A stretch of 24,826 nt of DNA from CAZDCZ01 sp964504155 (GTDB taxonomy: Bacteria; Bacteroidota; Bacteroidia; Bacteroidales; UBA12077). A program made the position numbers and the translations under genes. Numbering within the stretch: position 1 is the stretch's first letter; every line of letters begins with the position of its first letter. The notes beneath the pieces are model-generated. The model searched no databases. It saw only the letters and a program-made list of their open reading frames with translations, and was not told the origin of the DNA. The stretch spans positions 1-24,826 of the forward strand of contig CAZDCZ010000048.1 of the NCBI GenBank assembly GCA_964504155.1, written 5' to 3'. Of this stretch, positions 1 through 8,144 are shown one piece after another.

Positions 1-28
1 ACTTTAATCGAACCATACTAAAATCTCC

Positions 29-61
29 AATCCTTGAAGGTTTTAAAAACCTTCAAGGATT
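29..61. repeat. Perfect 16-bp palindrome downstream of the peptidase gene
   Basis: Two 16-base arms, AATCCTTGAAGGTTTT at 29-44 and its exact reverse complement at 46-61, are separated by a single base. The stem ends 7 bases beyond the stop codon of the minus-strand peptidase gene. It would fold as a very stable hairpin on either strand. The flanking T-tract on the minus-strand exit side is poor (ggagatttt), so it may be a weak terminator, or a REP-like dispersed palindrome of the kind common in Bacteroidota intergenic regions. Seen: the exact symmetry. Inferred: the function. Confidence 0.7.
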
Positions 62-68
62 AAAAAAT

Positions 69-1733
69 CTACTTACTCATATATTCTTCCCGCACAACTT
101 TAAATTCTGAACCCTCTTTCCATTTCGGGAATGTTTTTTCGTTTGCAAGTTTATATCCTACACGAAAAAGCAATTTTGCATCTTCTTCTGTTCCCGAAAG
201 ATCCCAAAAATTCGCATCGTACTCATCTGCAGGTTTATGATAATAGTTCTCAAGCCAATTCTTCTCCATTTTTGCTGCCCACTCTTTACCATATTCTCTG
301 CTATCGCAATTCCCTCTCACAAAAAGTGCAGGCACTCCGGCTTTGGCAAAAGCAAAATGGTCGGCTCTATAATACATTCCGGTATGCGGATTAGGATCGG
401 GAAAAATATATCTGTCTTGTTTCTTTGCAAATTCAGCAACATAGTCTTCTAATTCCGACTGTCCCGAACCTGTTATCATAACATCTTTATATCTGCCAAA
501 AGGCAACATTAAATCGTTATTAATATTTGCAACTGTTTTCGAAAGAGGGAAAACAGGATTTTGTACATAATATTTTGCTCCAAGCAAACCTTGTTCTTCC
601 GATGTTGTAGCAATAAACATTATTGAACGTTCCGGAGTTTTTCGTAGCGATTTAAATGCTTGGGCAATTTCCATCATCCAAGCAAGCGAAGTTCCATTAT
701 CAACAGCTCCATTATATATAGAATCTCCATTATGTACAGGTCCTATTCCAAGATGATCCCAGTGGGCAGTATAAATAATAACTTCGTCGGGTCGTTCACT
801 CCCTTTTATATATCCTAATAAATTTTTTGTAACAGCAAATTTATGTTTCGACAGCATTTTAAAATTAACTTTTGCCCCTAACGAAAAAGCTTTAAATTCT
901 TTTGTTTTAGCTTTTCCCATTTCTTCGTCAAGATCAATATTAAATTTTTTAAATACTTTATGAGCTGCATCTAAAGTAAGCCATCCTTCAAGAGCACATC
1001 TCGACATATAATTATCCTTGGGTTGAAGATACAATTTGGGTATTGTTGCTCCATTCAAAACAACACTAAAAGGATATCCTGCCGGCTTTGCTTGATGAAT
1101 TATCAAAACTCCTTTTGCCCCTTGTCGTGCTGCCTCTTCGTATTTATATGTCCAACGACCATAATATGTCATAGCATTACCATTAAACATATCTTCGTTT
1201 GTTGTCCCAAAACCGGGATCATTTACCAATACAACAACTACTTTGTTTTTAACATCAATACTTTCGTAATCGTTCCAATTGTATTCAGGTGCAACAATTC
1301 CATAGCCGGCAAAAACTAAATCAGCATTATTTATATTTATCTCATCGATTAACTGATGTGAAAAAGCTACAAACTCATCTTTATATTTCAAATTTATCTT
1401 TTTATAACCCGAATGAATTTCCATAATTTCATTGGGACTAACAGAAACTTCAACCATAGGGACATCTTGGAAATAGCTCCCGTTATTTGCAGGCTCTAAT
1501 TCTATCTCTTTAAATTCGTTCTCGAGATATGCCAATGTCTTTTTCTCCCCAACAGTAAATGGCTTTCGACCTTGATACTCATCTGAAGCTAAAACCTTTA
1601 CATGTTCAACCATTTCTTCTTTTGTTATTCCCGATATTGCTTTTTCTATATTTCTTTTTTGAAAATTACAAGAACTTGCAAAAATCATAATAATTGCACC
1701 AAAAAATAATTTCTTCATATATCTATATTTCAA
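69..1733 (-). CDS. M28 family zinc metallopeptidase, lipoprotein with PA-type insert
   Basis: Predicted exported aminopeptidase-type hydrolase, 554 residues. The N-terminus is a lipoprotein signal ending in a lipobox (ASSC, Cys about residue 22), so the protein should be lipid-anchored in the envelope. A PA-like domain (FAGYGIVAPEYNWNDY, about 141-156, and onward to about 270) precedes the peptidase fold. M28 metal and catalytic residues are in the expected order: TAHWDH (about 320-326), GAVDNGTS (about 343), TSEEQGLLG (Glu pair about 379), NNDLM (about 404) and ADHFAFA (about 459). Length fits PA-containing M28 enzymes of Bacteroidota. The start at 1733 gives MKYRYMKK; the internal ATG at 1718 (MKKLFF) gives a more ordinary signal peptide and may be the true start. 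Substrates are probably peptides released outside the cell; the exact specificity cannot be read from sequence. Confidence 0.9.
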   Translation of the reverse strand: MKYRYMKKLFFGAIIMIFASSCNFQKRNIEKAISGITKEEMVEHVKVLASDEYQGRKPFTVGEKKTLAYLENEFKEIELEPANNGSYFQDVPMVEVSVSPNEIMEIHSGYKKINLKYKDEFVAFSHQLIDEININNADLVFAGYGIVAPEYNWNDYESIDVKNKVVVVLVNDPGFGTTNEDMFNGNAMTYYGRWTYKYEEAARQGAKGVLIIHQAKPAGYPFSVVLNGATIPKLYLQPKDNYMSRCALEGWLTLDAAHKVFKKFNIDLDEEMGKAKTKEFKAFSLGAKVNFKMLSKHKFAVTKNLLGYIKGSERPDEVIIYTAHWDHLGIGPVHNGDSIYNGAVDNGTSLAWMMEIAQAFKSLRKTPERSIMFIATTSEEQGLLGAKYYVQNPVFPLSKTVANINNDLMLPFGRYKDVMITGSGQSELEDYVAEFAKKQDRYIFPDPNPHTGMYYRADHFAFAKAGVPALFVRGNCDSREYGKEWAAKMEKNWLENYYHKPADEYDANFWDLSGTEEDAKLLFRVGYKLANEKTFPKWKEGSEFKVVREEYMSK

Positions 1734-1751
1734 ATTTTACTATATCAACTA

Positions 1752-1759
1752 CAAACTTA
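1752..1759 (-). promoter_or_regulatory. Candidate -7 box for the M28 peptidase gene
   Basis: On the minus strand this reads TAAGTTTG, an exact match to the Bacteroidota TAnnTTTG -7 element, 19 bases upstream of the first ATG. A TTTG lies at 1775-1778, but the 15-base spacer is shorter than the usual 19-21. A transcription start near 1745 would leave a leader of about 12 bases to the 1733 ATG or about 27 to the 1718 ATG. Confidence 0.45.
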
Positions 1760-1848
1760 TGTATTACATAAAAACAAAACTATTTTATTATGATTTTATT
1801 TCGCATTTATCATTCTTTATTCGAATCTATAAAAGCTAATATTTTATC

Positions 1849-1881
1849 AATAAAAAAACAGCAAGATATCTCTCGCTGTTT
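1849..1881 (-). terminator. Intrinsic terminator of purQ
   Basis: Read on the minus strand, arms AAACAGCGAG (1881-1872) and CTTGCTGTTT (1865-1856) pair over 10 bp with one G-U wobble and a 6-base loop. A run of T follows (complement of the A-run 1852-1858). It starts 35 bases after the purQ stop codon and is a textbook Rho-independent terminator. Confidence 0.85.
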
Positions 1882-1916
1882 CTAAATTATAACTTTCGAC
1901 TTTAAATCACATAAAA

Positions 1917-2612
1917 TTAATATTTTTTAATATAATCTAACATCGATTCAAGTATTTTTCTTCCATCGGTATTTCCCAATTCATCATCGGCAGCTCTCTC
2001 GGGATGAGGCATCATTCCAATTACATTTTTCTTTTTATTACATATTCCGGCAATATTCTCAACCGAGCCATTCGGATTACTTTCCGATGTTATTTCGCCG
2101 TCTTTATTACAATATCGAAATAATATTTGTCCATTCAAGCGCATTTCTTTTAACACATCTTTTTTTGCATAATATCTACCCTCACCATGAGCAATTGGTA
2201 TTATTAATGGCTTTTGTTTTTCTAATCCAGAAGTAATACTACATGAATTATTATCGGGAGTAATTTCAATATTCTTACAAATAAATTTTTGATTATTGTT
2301 ATGTAATAATGCTCCGGGTAATAATCCACACTCACATAATATCTGAAAACCGTTACAAACACCAAAAACAAATCCTCCATGATTTGCAAAATCAATTACT
2401 TCTTTCATTATCGGAGAATATCGAGCTATTGCACCCGAGCGTAAATAATCGCCATAAGAAAAACCTCCCGGCAAAATTATTCCGTCAACATTTTGCAAAT
2501 CTTCATCTTTATGCCATAATTCAACAACCTCATGTTTCAAAATATTTCTTAAAACATATATCATATCTCTATCGCAATTAGATCCCGGAAAAATAACAAC
2601 ACCAAATTTCAT
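1917..2612 (-). CDS. purQ: Phosphoribosylformylglycinamidine synthase, glutamine amidotransferase subunit
   Basis: PurQ hydrolyses glutamine and passes ammonia to PurL in the fourth step of de novo purine synthesis (FGAR to FGAM), in the cytoplasm. The 231-residue protein is a complete class I amidotransferase. Visible landmarks are the N-terminal GSNCDRD (11-16 region), GGFSYGDYLR (49-58), the nucleophile Cys86 in GVCNGFQ, and the His203-Pro-Glu205 pair in MPHPERA. Length matches stand-alone PurQ. Its presence implies a split PurL/PurQ/PurS complex rather than a single fused PurL; the other subunits are not in this window. It is a single-gene unit with its own promoter (2677-2708) and terminator. 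purD lies far away at 18798-20069 on the same strand. Confidence 0.96.
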   Translation of the reverse strand: MKFGVVIFPGSNCDRDMIYVLRNILKHEVVELWHKDEDLQNVDGIILPGGFSYGDYLRSGAIARYSPIMKEVIDFANHGGFVFGVCNGFQILCECGLLPGALLHNNNQKFICKNIEITPDNNSCSITSGLEKQKPLIIPIAHGEGRYYAKKDVLKEMRLNGQILFRYCNKDGEITSESNPNGSVENIAGICNKKKNVIGMMPHPERAADDELGNTDGRKILESMLDYIKKY

Positions 2613-2676
2613 TTGAATATTTTTAATAAATAACTAACTATCTGCTCTTTCGCAAAAAAAACATTATTTTGCATTT

Positions 2677-2708
2677 CAAAGATATAGATTTAATAAATGT
2701 TGGACAAA
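2677..2708 (-). promoter_or_regulatory. purQ promoter (Bacteroidota -33/-7 type)
   Basis: On the minus strand a TTTG -33 element (2708-2705) and a TATCTTTG -7 element (2684-2677) are separated by exactly 20 bases. Both match the Bacteroidota sigma-factor consensus (TTTG / TAnnTTTG) with correct spacing. The expected start near 2671 gives a leader of about 58 bases before the purQ ATG at 2612. This is the best-formed promoter in the window. Confidence 0.75.
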
Positions 2709-2737
2709 TTACTATATAATCTTTTTTACTAATTTAT

Positions 2738-2745
2738 TATATTTG
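2738..2745 (+). promoter_or_regulatory. Candidate -7 box for the EEP-family gene
   Basis: TATATTTG matches TAnnTTTG exactly, 51 bases before the ATG at 2797. No correctly spaced TTTG is visible upstream, so support is only the -7 box. It lies about 30 bases from the divergent purQ promoter. Confidence 0.4.
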
Positions 2746-2796
2746 TATTATTATAATATTTTATTAAACAATTCTTTATAACAAAATAACAAAGAC

Positions 2797-3849
2797 ATGA
2801 AATTACTTAAAAAAGTTCTTATTGTATTTTTGATATTAGTATTATCTTTTGTCGGGTTTATTATTTTTTCTACTTTAACAAAATTCTCTCCCGAAGAAAA
2901 AGAATTAATATCTTCGACAGAAAGTCCTGATACTATTTTGTATAACACTCCTATTAATTTAATGATTTGGAATATTGGATATTGTGGACTTGGTGCCGAC
3001 ATGGATTTTTTCTACGATGGTGGCAAACAAACAAGAACAAGCAAAGAAAATACAATAGAAAACTTTTCTAAAGTAAAGAAATTTATATCAAATAACGATT
3101 CTCTCGATTTCATTCTTTTACAAGAAGTAGATAAATTATCGAAACGAAGTTATCGTATTAACGAATTCGATGGTTTTAAAAATTTATTATCTCAATTTCA
3201 TTCTTCTTTTTGCAAAAACTACGATGTTAAATTTGTCCCATCACCAATTAATGCTCCTTTAGGAAGAGTTACATCAGGCTTAGCTAGCTTTAGTAAAAAA
3301 TTGCCCAAAACAGTTAACAGATACTCTTTCCCGGGCGATTACAGCTGGCCTGTAAATTTATTTATGCTCCGACGTTGCTTTATGGTTAACCGATATCCTG
3401 TAAACAACAATAAAGAACTAATAATTATTAATACTCACAACTCTGCCTACGATGACGGTTCTTTAAAACAAAAGCAAATGGCTTTTTTAAAAAATTTTCT
3501 TATATCTGAATACAAAAAAGGAAATTACATTCTTGTAGGTGGCGATTGGAATCAAAATCCACCAAACACATCATTGGTCTTTAGTGGAAACAAAAACGAT
3601 GCTAAAAGATTCAACTTAAACCCAATCCCAAATGATTATATTTCGAAAGAATGGACTTGGATTTTCGATAACAAAACTGCTACAAACAGATATTTAAATA
3701 CTCCATATTATAAAGGAGAAAGCACTACTACAACTCTCGATTTTTTCCTTGTTTCGCCAAACATTAAATTTTACACTGTAAAAGCCATAGATTTAAGCTT
3801 TCAACATACTGACCATCAGCCCGTTATTATATCGATAAAATTAATCTAA
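2797..3849 (+). CDS. Membrane-anchored endonuclease/exonuclease/phosphatase family protein
   Basis: A 350-residue protein with one N-terminal hydrophobic segment (about residues 5-27, KVLIVFLILVLSFVGFIIF), followed by a complete EEP-fold (DNase I-like) domain. Metal and catalytic landmarks are in order: MIWNIGY (Asn), LLQEVD (Glu of the metal site), NTHNSAYDDG, GGDWNQNP (Asp/Asn pair), LDFFLVSP and the terminal HTDHQPV (Asp-His pair). The fold hydrolyses phosphodiester or phosphomonoester bonds in nucleic acids, inositol phosphates or sphingolipids; which of these applies here cannot be told. The anchor and lack of a cleavage site suggest the domain faces the periplasm. No operon partner is obvious: the next gene on this strand has its own promoter. 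Confidence 0.87.
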   Translation: MKLLKKVLIVFLILVLSFVGFIIFSTLTKFSPEEKELISSTESPDTILYNTPINLMIWNIGYCGLGADMDFFYDGGKQTRTSKENTIENFSKVKKFISNNDSLDFILLQEVDKLSKRSYRINEFDGFKNLLSQFHSSFCKNYDVKFVPSPINAPLGRVTSGLASFSKKLPKTVNRYSFPGDYSWPVNLFMLRRCFMVNRYPVNNNKELIIINTHNSAYDDGSLKQKQMAFLKNFLISEYKKGNYILVGGDWNQNPPNTSLVFSGNKNDAKRFNLNPIPNDYISKEWTWIFDNKTATNRYLNTPYYKGESTTTTLDFFLVSPNIKFYTVKAIDLSFQHTDHQPVIISIKLI

Positions 3850-3867
3850 AAAAAAATCTTTAATAGC

Positions 3868-3897
3868 TTTGAAATAATCCATTTTTATATATTTTTG
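3868..3897 (+). promoter_or_regulatory. Promoter of the putative outer-membrane protein gene
   Basis: TTTG at 3868-3871 and TATTTTTG at 3890-3897, spaced by 18 bases, match the Bacteroidota -33/-7 pattern. The predicted start near 3904 leaves a leader of about 18 bases to the ATG at 3922. Confidence 0.6.
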
Positions 3898-3921
3898 CAC
3901 CCTAATTTTGGGATGTAAAAT

Positions 3922-4635
3922 ATGTATAGAAACAAATTACAATCGGCAATTGTGGTTATTTTTATTTTGTTTTTTTCTACAAAAAGTAATGCTGATGAAA
4001 ATAAATCAATAATAAACTATAAAATTGACTTTCGTAATCAACATATTTGGAGAGGAAGTCAAACAAGTAAAATACCTTGTATTGAACCATCGGCATGGAT
4101 GTCGAAAAACAATTTCGATTTTGGAGCATGGGCAGCACAAAGTATTAACGGACAATATTCTGAACTCGATCTTTTTATAAAATACTCTATCAAAGATTTT
4201 TCATTTTCGTTCTACGATTATTATTGCCCTACTGAAGTTACTTCAGACGAATTTCTAGATTATAAAAATTCAAGCACAAAACATTTATTCGACATAAATT
4301 TTAATTACAACGGGAATCACAATTTTCCAATATCATTATTGATTTCTACAATGATATATGGCGACGATAAAAACCCTAACAATAATAAAAATTACTATTC
4401 AACATATGTTGAATTTGGATATTCAACATCTATAAATAATAGCACTTTAAACTTTTTCCTTGGACTAACTCCTTCAACAAGCTTTTATAATAAAAAGTTT
4501 GGAATAGTAAATGCAGGAATTTCTAAATCGACAAAAATAAAAACAATAAATAATTACCAAATTCCAATCGTAACATCAATTATTACAAATCCACAAAAGA
4601 AAACTCTTTTTCTTGTTATTGGTTTTAGCATTTAA
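3922..4635 (+). CDS. Small putative outer-membrane beta-barrel protein (TorF/gcw_chp-like)
   Basis: A 237-residue protein with a cleavable signal peptide (hydrophobic core about 8-20, likely cut after SNA about residue 24). The mature part is made of alternating aromatic/polar strands separated by Asn/Gly/Asp turns, and it ends in a strand (LFLVIGFSI), as outer-membrane barrels do. The early segment HIWRGSQTS followed by PSAWMSKNNFDFGAWAAQS and SELDLFIKY resembles the 'YRG...S...P..Q......fsfGaW.S....E.Dly..Y' pattern of the TorF/gcw_chp putative porin family. Family assignment is by pattern only. It has its own promoter and is convergent with the carbamoyltransferase gene (18 bases between stop codons, no clear terminator seen). 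Confidence 0.6.
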   Translation: MYRNKLQSAIVVIFILFFSTKSNADENKSIINYKIDFRNQHIWRGSQTSKIPCIEPSAWMSKNNFDFGAWAAQSINGQYSELDLFIKYSIKDFSFSFYDYYCPTEVTSDEFLDYKNSSTKHLFDINFNYNGNHNFPISLLISTMIYGDDKNPNNNKNYYSTYVEFGYSTSINNSTLNFFLGLTPSTSFYNKKFGIVNAGISKSTKIKTINNYQIPIVTSIITNPQKKTLFLVIGFSI

Positions 4636-4653
4636 TAACACAAAACACCTTAA

Positions 4654-6315
4654 TTAACAACTCTTAAGTACCTTAAATTTTCCATTTAACACAAACCCAT
4701 CTAATTTCATTTTCGTTGCCGAGCTTATTGCATCGTCTATTGTGTGAACTATTGGTTCTCCTTTAATATTAAACGAGGTATTAATTAATGCTTTTATTCC
4801 ATATTCAACATCTAGCATAACCAACAAATCGTACATAAAGGTATTCTCATCTCTATTAAATATGGTTTGAATTCTCGATGTTCCATCAACATGAACTACT
4901 CCTTCAATTTCTTTTCTTTTATCCAACAGAATTTTAAAATCGAGAAGCATATATTTACTCAAATGATGAATTTTATCTAAACCTGTATAATATTTAGCAT
5001 TTTTTTCGAGCATAATTGGAGCTACAGGCCTGTACCACTCACGTTTCTTATGAAACTGACTTACTTTTTCTGTTAATTCTTTTGATGAAGCCAAAGCAAT
5101 GATACTACGATTACCAAGAGCTCTTGGACCACTCTCTCCCATTCCATTACATATGCCAATTACTTTTTTATTAATTAATAATTCGGCTATTTCACGAATA
5201 TCATTTTTAGTATATTTAACATCGTATAAACCTATCCCCCAATTATTTAAGTACGGATTATGAACACTAACGCACTTATGCTTAATATTCTCGACAAAAG
5301 CACCTGCTCCAATCGACAAGCCCGAATCGTTAGTACATGGAGGAATAAAAACATCGTCGAAAATATTGCTCTTTACAATATATGTGTTAGAAACAATATT
5401 TAATGCCGAACCTCCTGTTAGATACAAATATTTTGTCTTCGTATCTTTTTGCAAGGTCTTTAATTTTTCAAGAAAATCGCGTTGAAAAATGTATTGTATA
5501 GTTGCAGCAATATCTTGAATAAAATTATTTTTTTGATTAAACGAATTAATATCTATCCTCCAATTGCTTTTTAAACTCTCAAAAAACACTTGTTTGTTTG
5601 TCCATATATTGGCAAAGTAATCATTCTTCTTTAACCAATCTTCAAGTTCGGGTCTGAATTTACCATAAGATGCAAAACCCATCAATTTCCCCGGCACACT
5701 ATTCTGCTCATTTCGTTTAGCTCTTATTATTGAGAAACATAAGGCATTGGCATTAAATAAAGACGATAAATATTTCAAACTCCAATTAGCTTCCTTTTTT
5801 ACAAGTTTCGAATCGCAATAATGCCATGCCGAGAAATTACTTAAACTAGCTCCACCATCGAAATGAACTAATAAACTATTATTATTAAATTTTCCGAAAA
5901 AGGGCAAGCAACTATAAATATGAGCCAATTCATGATTCAATATATAAGCATCAACATTTCTATTTAGCCAAAAACATTTTCCTTTTTCTAAATTATTTAA
6001 AACATTATTATTTAATGGAGCTTCAAATCTCATATCTCCTCTTTCAGAAATAAACGCTCTACCAACAACATTATCAACAAACACTAAATCGAGATTACTT
6101 AACTCTAATATTTTCTCTTTCTTTAAAATAGAATAAATATACTTATTCAATTTATTGTCGTTCTTATTACGAGTATAACGTTCAAGATGCAAATGTTTAA
6201 TAATTTCACCATTCCGAAACAAAGTAATATTATGATCATGAACTAAAAAAGGATAGCTAGAATTATCAACATCTTGAATTCCATATATTGCAAGTGTATA
6301 ATTTGATTTGTTCAT
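4654..6315 (-). CDS. NodU/CmcH-family O-carbamoyltransferase
   Basis: A 553-residue enzyme of the family that transfers the carbamoyl group of carbamoyl phosphate, via a carbamoyl-adenylate, to a hydroxyl on a sugar, antibiotic or other small molecule (NodU, CmcH, TobZ). Evidence: an N-terminal YrdC-unrelated ASKHA-type half beginning LAIYGIQ...HDHNITLFRNGEI...ERYTR; the metal-site motif HELAH (about 128-132) and LVHFDGGASL; then LTGGSALN; and the conserved C-terminal motifs GESGPRALGNRS, KKREWYRPVAPIM, VDGTSRIQ and INTSFNIKGEPIVHT. Length is typical. The early 'daSa' region of most family members is replaced by SSYPFLVHDH, a modest divergence. No glycosyltransferase or biosynthetic neighbours are present, so the acceptor is unknown. 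It is divergent from the cheR gene at 6428 over a 112-base gap. Confidence 0.88.
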   Translation of the reverse strand: MNKSNYTLAIYGIQDVDNSSYPFLVHDHNITLFRNGEIIKHLHLERYTRNKNDNKLNKYIYSILKKEKILELSNLDLVFVDNVVGRAFISERGDMRFEAPLNNNVLNNLEKGKCFWLNRNVDAYILNHELAHIYSCLPFFGKFNNNSLLVHFDGGASLSNFSAWHYCDSKLVKKEANWSLKYLSSLFNANALCFSIIRAKRNEQNSVPGKLMGFASYGKFRPELEDWLKKNDYFANIWTNKQVFFESLKSNWRIDINSFNQKNNFIQDIAATIQYIFQRDFLEKLKTLQKDTKTKYLYLTGGSALNIVSNTYIVKSNIFDDVFIPPCTNDSGLSIGAGAFVENIKHKCVSVHNPYLNNWGIGLYDVKYTKNDIREIAELLINKKVIGICNGMGESGPRALGNRSIIALASSKELTEKVSQFHKKREWYRPVAPIMLEKNAKYYTGLDKIHHLSKYMLLDFKILLDKRKEIEGVVHVDGTSRIQTIFNRDENTFMYDLLVMLDVEYGIKALINTSFNIKGEPIVHTIDDAISSATKMKLDGFVLNGKFKVLKSC

Positions 6316-6346
6316 AATTTTTATCGATAAAACACTATATTAATGT

Positions 6347-6363
6347 TAATTTTGATATTTTTG
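6347..6363 (+). promoter_or_regulatory. Two overlapping-region -7 box matches before the CheR operon
   Basis: TAATTTTG (6347-6354) and TATTTTTG (6356-6363) both match TAnnTTTG, 74 and 65 bases before the ATG at 6428. Neither has a well-spaced TTTG upstream, and the region is very AT-rich, so chance matches are possible. This is the only non-coding gap before the ten-gene run, so a promoter is expected here. Confidence 0.4.
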
Positions 6364-6427
6364 TTATAATGTAATAACAAATAAACAATTTATTCGTAAA
6401 GTATAATACTTTTTTAGAAAAAGCTAC

Positions 6428-7267
6428 ATGACAATATCCGATCAAGAAGTTAATTTTATTATCACAGCTATTAAAAAGTCATCGAATTACGATTTGTCAG
6501 AGTATTCTGAGAAATCGTTAAAAAGAAGACTCCAAAAGCTATTACTAGATAACAAAATGGATGTCATGGCATTAGTTAACAAAATTAAAACTAATCCTTC
6601 TTTTGTAGAAAAAGCCTTAAAAGATATAACAGTAAATACCACCGAACTTTTTAGAGATCCCCAAATATGGCAAACACTAAAATACAGAATAATCCCAAAA
6701 CTGAGAGCAAATAAAACAATAAATATTTGGCATGCCGGTTGTTCTTCAGGTCAAGAAGTATATTCATTATTAATTTTACTTAACGAACTTGATTTATTAG
6801 ATAAAGCAAAAATTTTTGCCAGTGATATTAACGATGATGTATTAGATATAGCAAAAAAAGGAGAATATAAATATAGATTTAACATTGGATATCTCGACAA
6901 TTTCGACAAAGTTATTAAAGAAAATCCATATAACTATGATGAATATAACGATGTTCCATACTCGAAATATTTCAAGATAGACAAAGTTTCGGATTCAATA
7001 AAAATGAATGAATTCTTACGAAAAAAACCAATATTTAGAAAACACGATTTGGTATTAGGAGAAAAACTTTATTTTGCGAAATTCGATTTAATTTTATGCA
7101 GAAATGTAATAATATATTTTAAATATAGTTTACAAAATAAAGTATTTAAAATGTTTCACGAACACTTATATCCTAATGGACATCTAATATTGGGAATGCA
7201 CGAAACAATGTTGGGCGATATTACATCAAAATTTAAGAAAAAAGGACAAATATATCAGAAAAAATAA
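6428..7267 (+). CDS. cheR: CheR-type protein-glutamate O-methyltransferase
   Basis: A 279-residue CheR: a helical N-terminal domain (about 1-75) and a SAM-dependent methyltransferase domain. Key residues are intact: TTELFRDP (72-78, with the Arg76 expected to contact SAM/substrate), the SAM loop HAGCSSGQE (102-110, Glu110), the ribose-binding Asp133 in FASDIND, and CRNVIIYF (Arg225-Asn226), a CheR signature. CheR enzymes methylate glutamates on chemoreceptors or other signalling proteins using S-adenosylmethionine. No chemoreceptor, CheA or CheW is in the window, so the target is more likely a sensor encoded in this operon. First gene of the run; 43 bases separate it from its paralogue. Confidence 0.9.
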   Translation: MTISDQEVNFIITAIKKSSNYDLSEYSEKSLKRRLQKLLLDNKMDVMALVNKIKTNPSFVEKALKDITVNTTELFRDPQIWQTLKYRIIPKLRANKTINIWHAGCSSGQEVYSLLILLNELDLLDKAKIFASDINDDVLDIAKKGEYKYRFNIGYLDNFDKVIKENPYNYDEYNDVPYSKYFKIDKVSDSIKMNEFLRKKPIFRKHDLVLGEKLYFAKFDLILCRNVIIYFKYSLQNKVFKMFHEHLYPNGHLILGMHETMLGDITSKFKKKGQIYQKK

Positions 7268-7310
7268 ATTTCTATTAAACTAACAATTATTATATGCTAA
7301 AATAAATTGA

Positions 7311-8141
7311 ATGCAGAAATACGAACTAGGCATATTAGACACACGAAATATCATTAAAACCTTAAATGATAGTTACAACTACGACTTTAAGAATTATGCA
7401 CTAACATTCTTTAAACGTCGTATTGAATATATTATTAAAAAACATGGACTAAAAAATGCTGCCGGCTTTAACGAAAAAATTGAAAACGATAAAAATTTTA
7501 AAGATATATTTTTAAAAGAAATTTGCGTAGAAACGACAGAAATGTTTAGAGCCCCATCGCTATGGAGATATCTTAAAGATGATTTGTTGCCCAAATTAAT
7601 CCCGAACACAAGCAGCTTTAAAATATGGTTTCCTGAAGTATCGACAGGCGAAGAACTATTCTCTTGGGCTATATTATTAAAAGAACTAAAATTATTAGAT
7701 AAAGTACAATTTATTGCATCGAGTATTAGCAATATAAATATAGAAGAAGTAAAACAAGGGGTATTAATTTCAAAAAAAATTGAGTCGAACAATGCTAATT
7801 TTGAAAGAATATTTAGTAATAAAAACTTAACTAATTATTATTCATTAAAAACCGACAAAGCATTTTTAGACACTTCGTTAATAAAAAACACTAAATTTTT
7901 AAAACAAAATGTTATATTTGATGAGTTTCCTAAAGGTATTAAATTAGTAATATTTAGGAACCAAATGATTTACTTTAATCAAATATTACAAGAACGATTT
8001 ATTAAATCATTACATAACAGCATTGTTCCCGGAGGACATTTAATTATTGGTAATAATGAAAAAATAGACTACTGGAATTGTGATAAAGATTATGTACAAA
8101 TTAATAAATTGGAAAGTGTTTTTAAAAAGAAATTATCCTAA
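7311..8141 (+). CDS. CheR-like protein with eroded SAM-binding site
   Basis: A 276-residue paralogue of the preceding CheR with the same length and order of motifs: ETTEMFRAP (74-82) aligns with NTTELFRDP, STGEELFSWAILLKEL with SSGQEVYSLLILLNEL, and FRNQMIYF with CRNVIIYF. Several SAM-pocket positions are changed: the loop glycine and cysteine (HAGCSSG in the paralogue) are FPEVSTG here (Glu109, Val110), the ribose-binding Asp is Ser138 (IASSIS for FASDIN), and Asp77 after the FR is Ala81. The frame is intact with no stop or shift, so it is not an obvious pseudogene. It may be a weak enzyme, a pseudoenzyme partner or a scaffold. It ends 3 bases before cheB, suggesting tight co-expression. Confidence 0.8.
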   Translation: MQKYELGILDTRNIIKTLNDSYNYDFKNYALTFFKRRIEYIIKKHGLKNAAGFNEKIENDKNFKDIFLKEICVETTEMFRAPSLWRYLKDDLLPKLIPNTSSFKIWFPEVSTGEELFSWAILLKELKLLDKVQFIASSISNINIEEVKQGVLISKKIESNNANFERIFSNKNLTNYYSLKTDKAFLDTSLIKNTKFLKQNVIFDEFPKGIKLVIFRNQMIYFNQILQERFIKSLHNSIVPGGHLIIGNNEKIDYWNCDKDYVQINKLESVFKKKLS

Positions 8142-8144
8142 TAT

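Noticed and set aside
1023..1319. 98-codon plus-strand open frame opposite the peptidase gene
   Set aside because: Overlaps the PA-like domain of the peptidase and has an unlikely Cys/Phe/Ile-rich composition.
7311..8141. Second CheR gene as a pseudogene
   Set aside because: There is no stop, frameshift or truncation and the gene is tightly spaced with cheB; residue changes are better read as divergence.
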